Source of the DNA: Cytophagales bacterium
GTDB taxonomy: Bacteria > Bacteroidota > Bacteroidia > Cytophagales > Spirosomataceae
Assembly (NCBI GenBank): GCA_028868395.1
Contig: JAGWUO010000057.1
Span: 1 to 7,227 of the forward strand
Direction of reading: 5' to 3'
Length of the DNA stretch: 7,227 nucleotides
Shown here piece by piece: positions 6,398 to 7,227 of this stretch. Every line of letters starts with the position of its first letter. The first letter of the stretch is position 1. A program made the translations under genes and the position numbers. The notes under the pieces were generated by a model. It was not told the origin of the DNA. It searched no databases and saw only the letters and a program-made list of their open reading frames with translations.

Positions 6398-7227
6398 ATG
6401 AGTAACCGCATTCAGATTTTTGATACTACCTTACGAGATGGCGAGCAAGTACCCGGTTGTCAATTAAACCGAGAAGAGAAAGTAGAAGTAGCTAAGCAAC
6501 TCGAATTATTGGGTGTAGATATCATAGAAGCGGGTTTTCCTATTTCTTCTCCTGGTGATTTTGCGTCTGTTCAAGCTATTTGCGATGCAGTGACTGAGCC
6601 TACGGTTTGCGCCTTAACGCGTGCCAAAAAAGAAGATATTGACGCTGCCGTTGCTGCCTTGAAAACAGCACGTAAGCCTCGTATTCACACTGGAATTGGT
6701 TCTTCAGATGTGCATATCAAGCATAAATTTAATTCGACTCGCGAAGAAATTATCGAGCGTGGTGTTTGGGCGGTGAAGTATGCCAAATCTTTTGTAGAAG
6801 ATGTCGAGTTCTTCGCTGAAGATGCGGGTCGGGCTGACTTAGCTTTTTTGGCACAATTAACTCGTGAAGTAATCAAGGCCGGAGCAACCGTTGTCAATTT
6901 ACCAGATACAACCGGATATTTATTGCCGCACGTCATGCACGAGCGCATTAAATATTTATACGAAAACGTCGATAATATCCATCAGGCGACTATTTCGATG
7001 CATAATCACAACGATTTAGGATTAGCCACGGCGAACACCATTGCAGGAATTCAAGCTGGTGCCCGTCAAGTTGAAGTAACGATAAACGGTATTGGAGAGC
7101 GTGCTGGAAATACTTCTTTGGAAGAAGTAGCCATGATTTTAAACGTGCATAAAGACTTAGGTTTTACAACGGGCATTAAGCCTAAATATCTTTACCCTAC
7201 GAGTACGTTAGTTTCCAACTTAATGGG
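6398..7227 (+). CDS. leuA: 2-isopropylmalate synthase, N-terminal part (cut by window end)
   Basis: LeuA condenses acetyl-CoA with 2-oxoisovalerate to give 2-isopropylmalate, the first committed step to leucine. The 276 complete codons here cover the catalytic TIM barrel; the rest, including any C-terminal regulatory domain, lies beyond 7227. Seen: [10 protein letters not shown] (8-17) with R13 and metal ligand D14; [11 protein letters not shown] (45-55); [10 protein letters not shown] (136-145); NLPDTTGY (167-174); the metal-binding H202 and H204 in MHNHNDLG (201-208); and [14 protein letters not shown] (230-243). The order and wording of these motifs match LeuA of the E. coli family more closely than homocitrate or citramalate synthase, though those relatives share the fold. 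The ATG at 6398 follows an A-rich stretch without Shine-Dalgarno. No stop or frameshift occurs within the visible part. Confidence 0.93.
   Translation, partial: MSNRIQIFDTTLRDGEQVPGCQLNREEKVEVAKQLELLGVDIIEAGFPISSPGDFASVQAICDAVTEPTVCALTRAKKEDIDAAVAALKTARKPRIHTGIGSSDVHIKHKFNSTREEIIERGVWAVKYAKSFVEDVEFFAEDAGRADLAFLAQLTREVIKAGATVVNLPDTTGYLLPHVMHERIKYLYENVDNIHQATISMHNHNDLGLATANTIAGIQAGARQVEVTINGIGERAGNTSLEEVAMILNVHKDLGFTTGIKPKYLYPTSTLVSNLM

Noticed and set aside
1..7227. CRISPR array, insertion sequence, tRNA/rRNA or defence-type system
   Set aside because: No spaced direct repeats, transposase motifs, terminal inverted repeats or tRNA-like folds were seen. All long reading frames are accounted for by branched-chain amino acid genes.

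Overview
This window is a branched-chain amino acid (isoleucine/valine/leucine) biosynthesis locus. All genes lie on the + strand, in the order ilvD, ilvB, ilvN, ilvC, terminator, ilvA, leuA (cut by the window end). The sequence looks like Bacteroidota, probably a Cytophagales-type bacterium. Four signs point there: no Shine-Dalgarno purine block before any start codon; A/T-rich gaps; a perfect TAnnTTTG promoter box of the Bacteroidota type before ilvA; and protein types typical of that phylum, including a 347-residue, yeast Ilv5-like ketol-acid reductoisomerase and an IlvA of the 'SYKIRGA' subfamily. The genus is not resolved by reading alone.

Layout: ilvD (18-1694) is followed by an 82-nt gap holding an imperfect hairpin, then ilvB (1777-3519). 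ilvN (3522-4058) starts 2 nt after the ilvB stop, and ilvC (4092-5135) follows after 33 nt. A very clear intrinsic terminator (5151-5186) closes this ilvDBNC block. ilvA (5203-6186) begins only 16 nt past the terminator, and its likely promoter overlaps the terminator stem, so its mRNA may be leaderless. A 211-nt A/T-rich gap (6187-6397) contains overlapping inverted repeats and a four-copy heptamer repeat. leuA (6398 to beyond 7227) starts after it.

How the genes work together: IlvA makes 2-oxobutyrate from threonine. The IlvBN acetohydroxyacid synthase condenses pyruvate with pyruvate (valine/leucine arm) or with 2-oxobutyrate (isoleucine arm). IlvC and IlvD then convert the products to the 2-oxo acids. 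LeuA diverts 2-oxoisovalerate into leucine synthesis. The final transaminase and leuBCD are not in the window.

I found no mobile element, CRISPR array, RNA gene or undescribed multi-gene system. The points worth a second look are modest: an IlvA without its regulatory domain, the fused terminator/promoter before ilvA, the fungal-like IlvC, and the repeat-rich leader before leuA.
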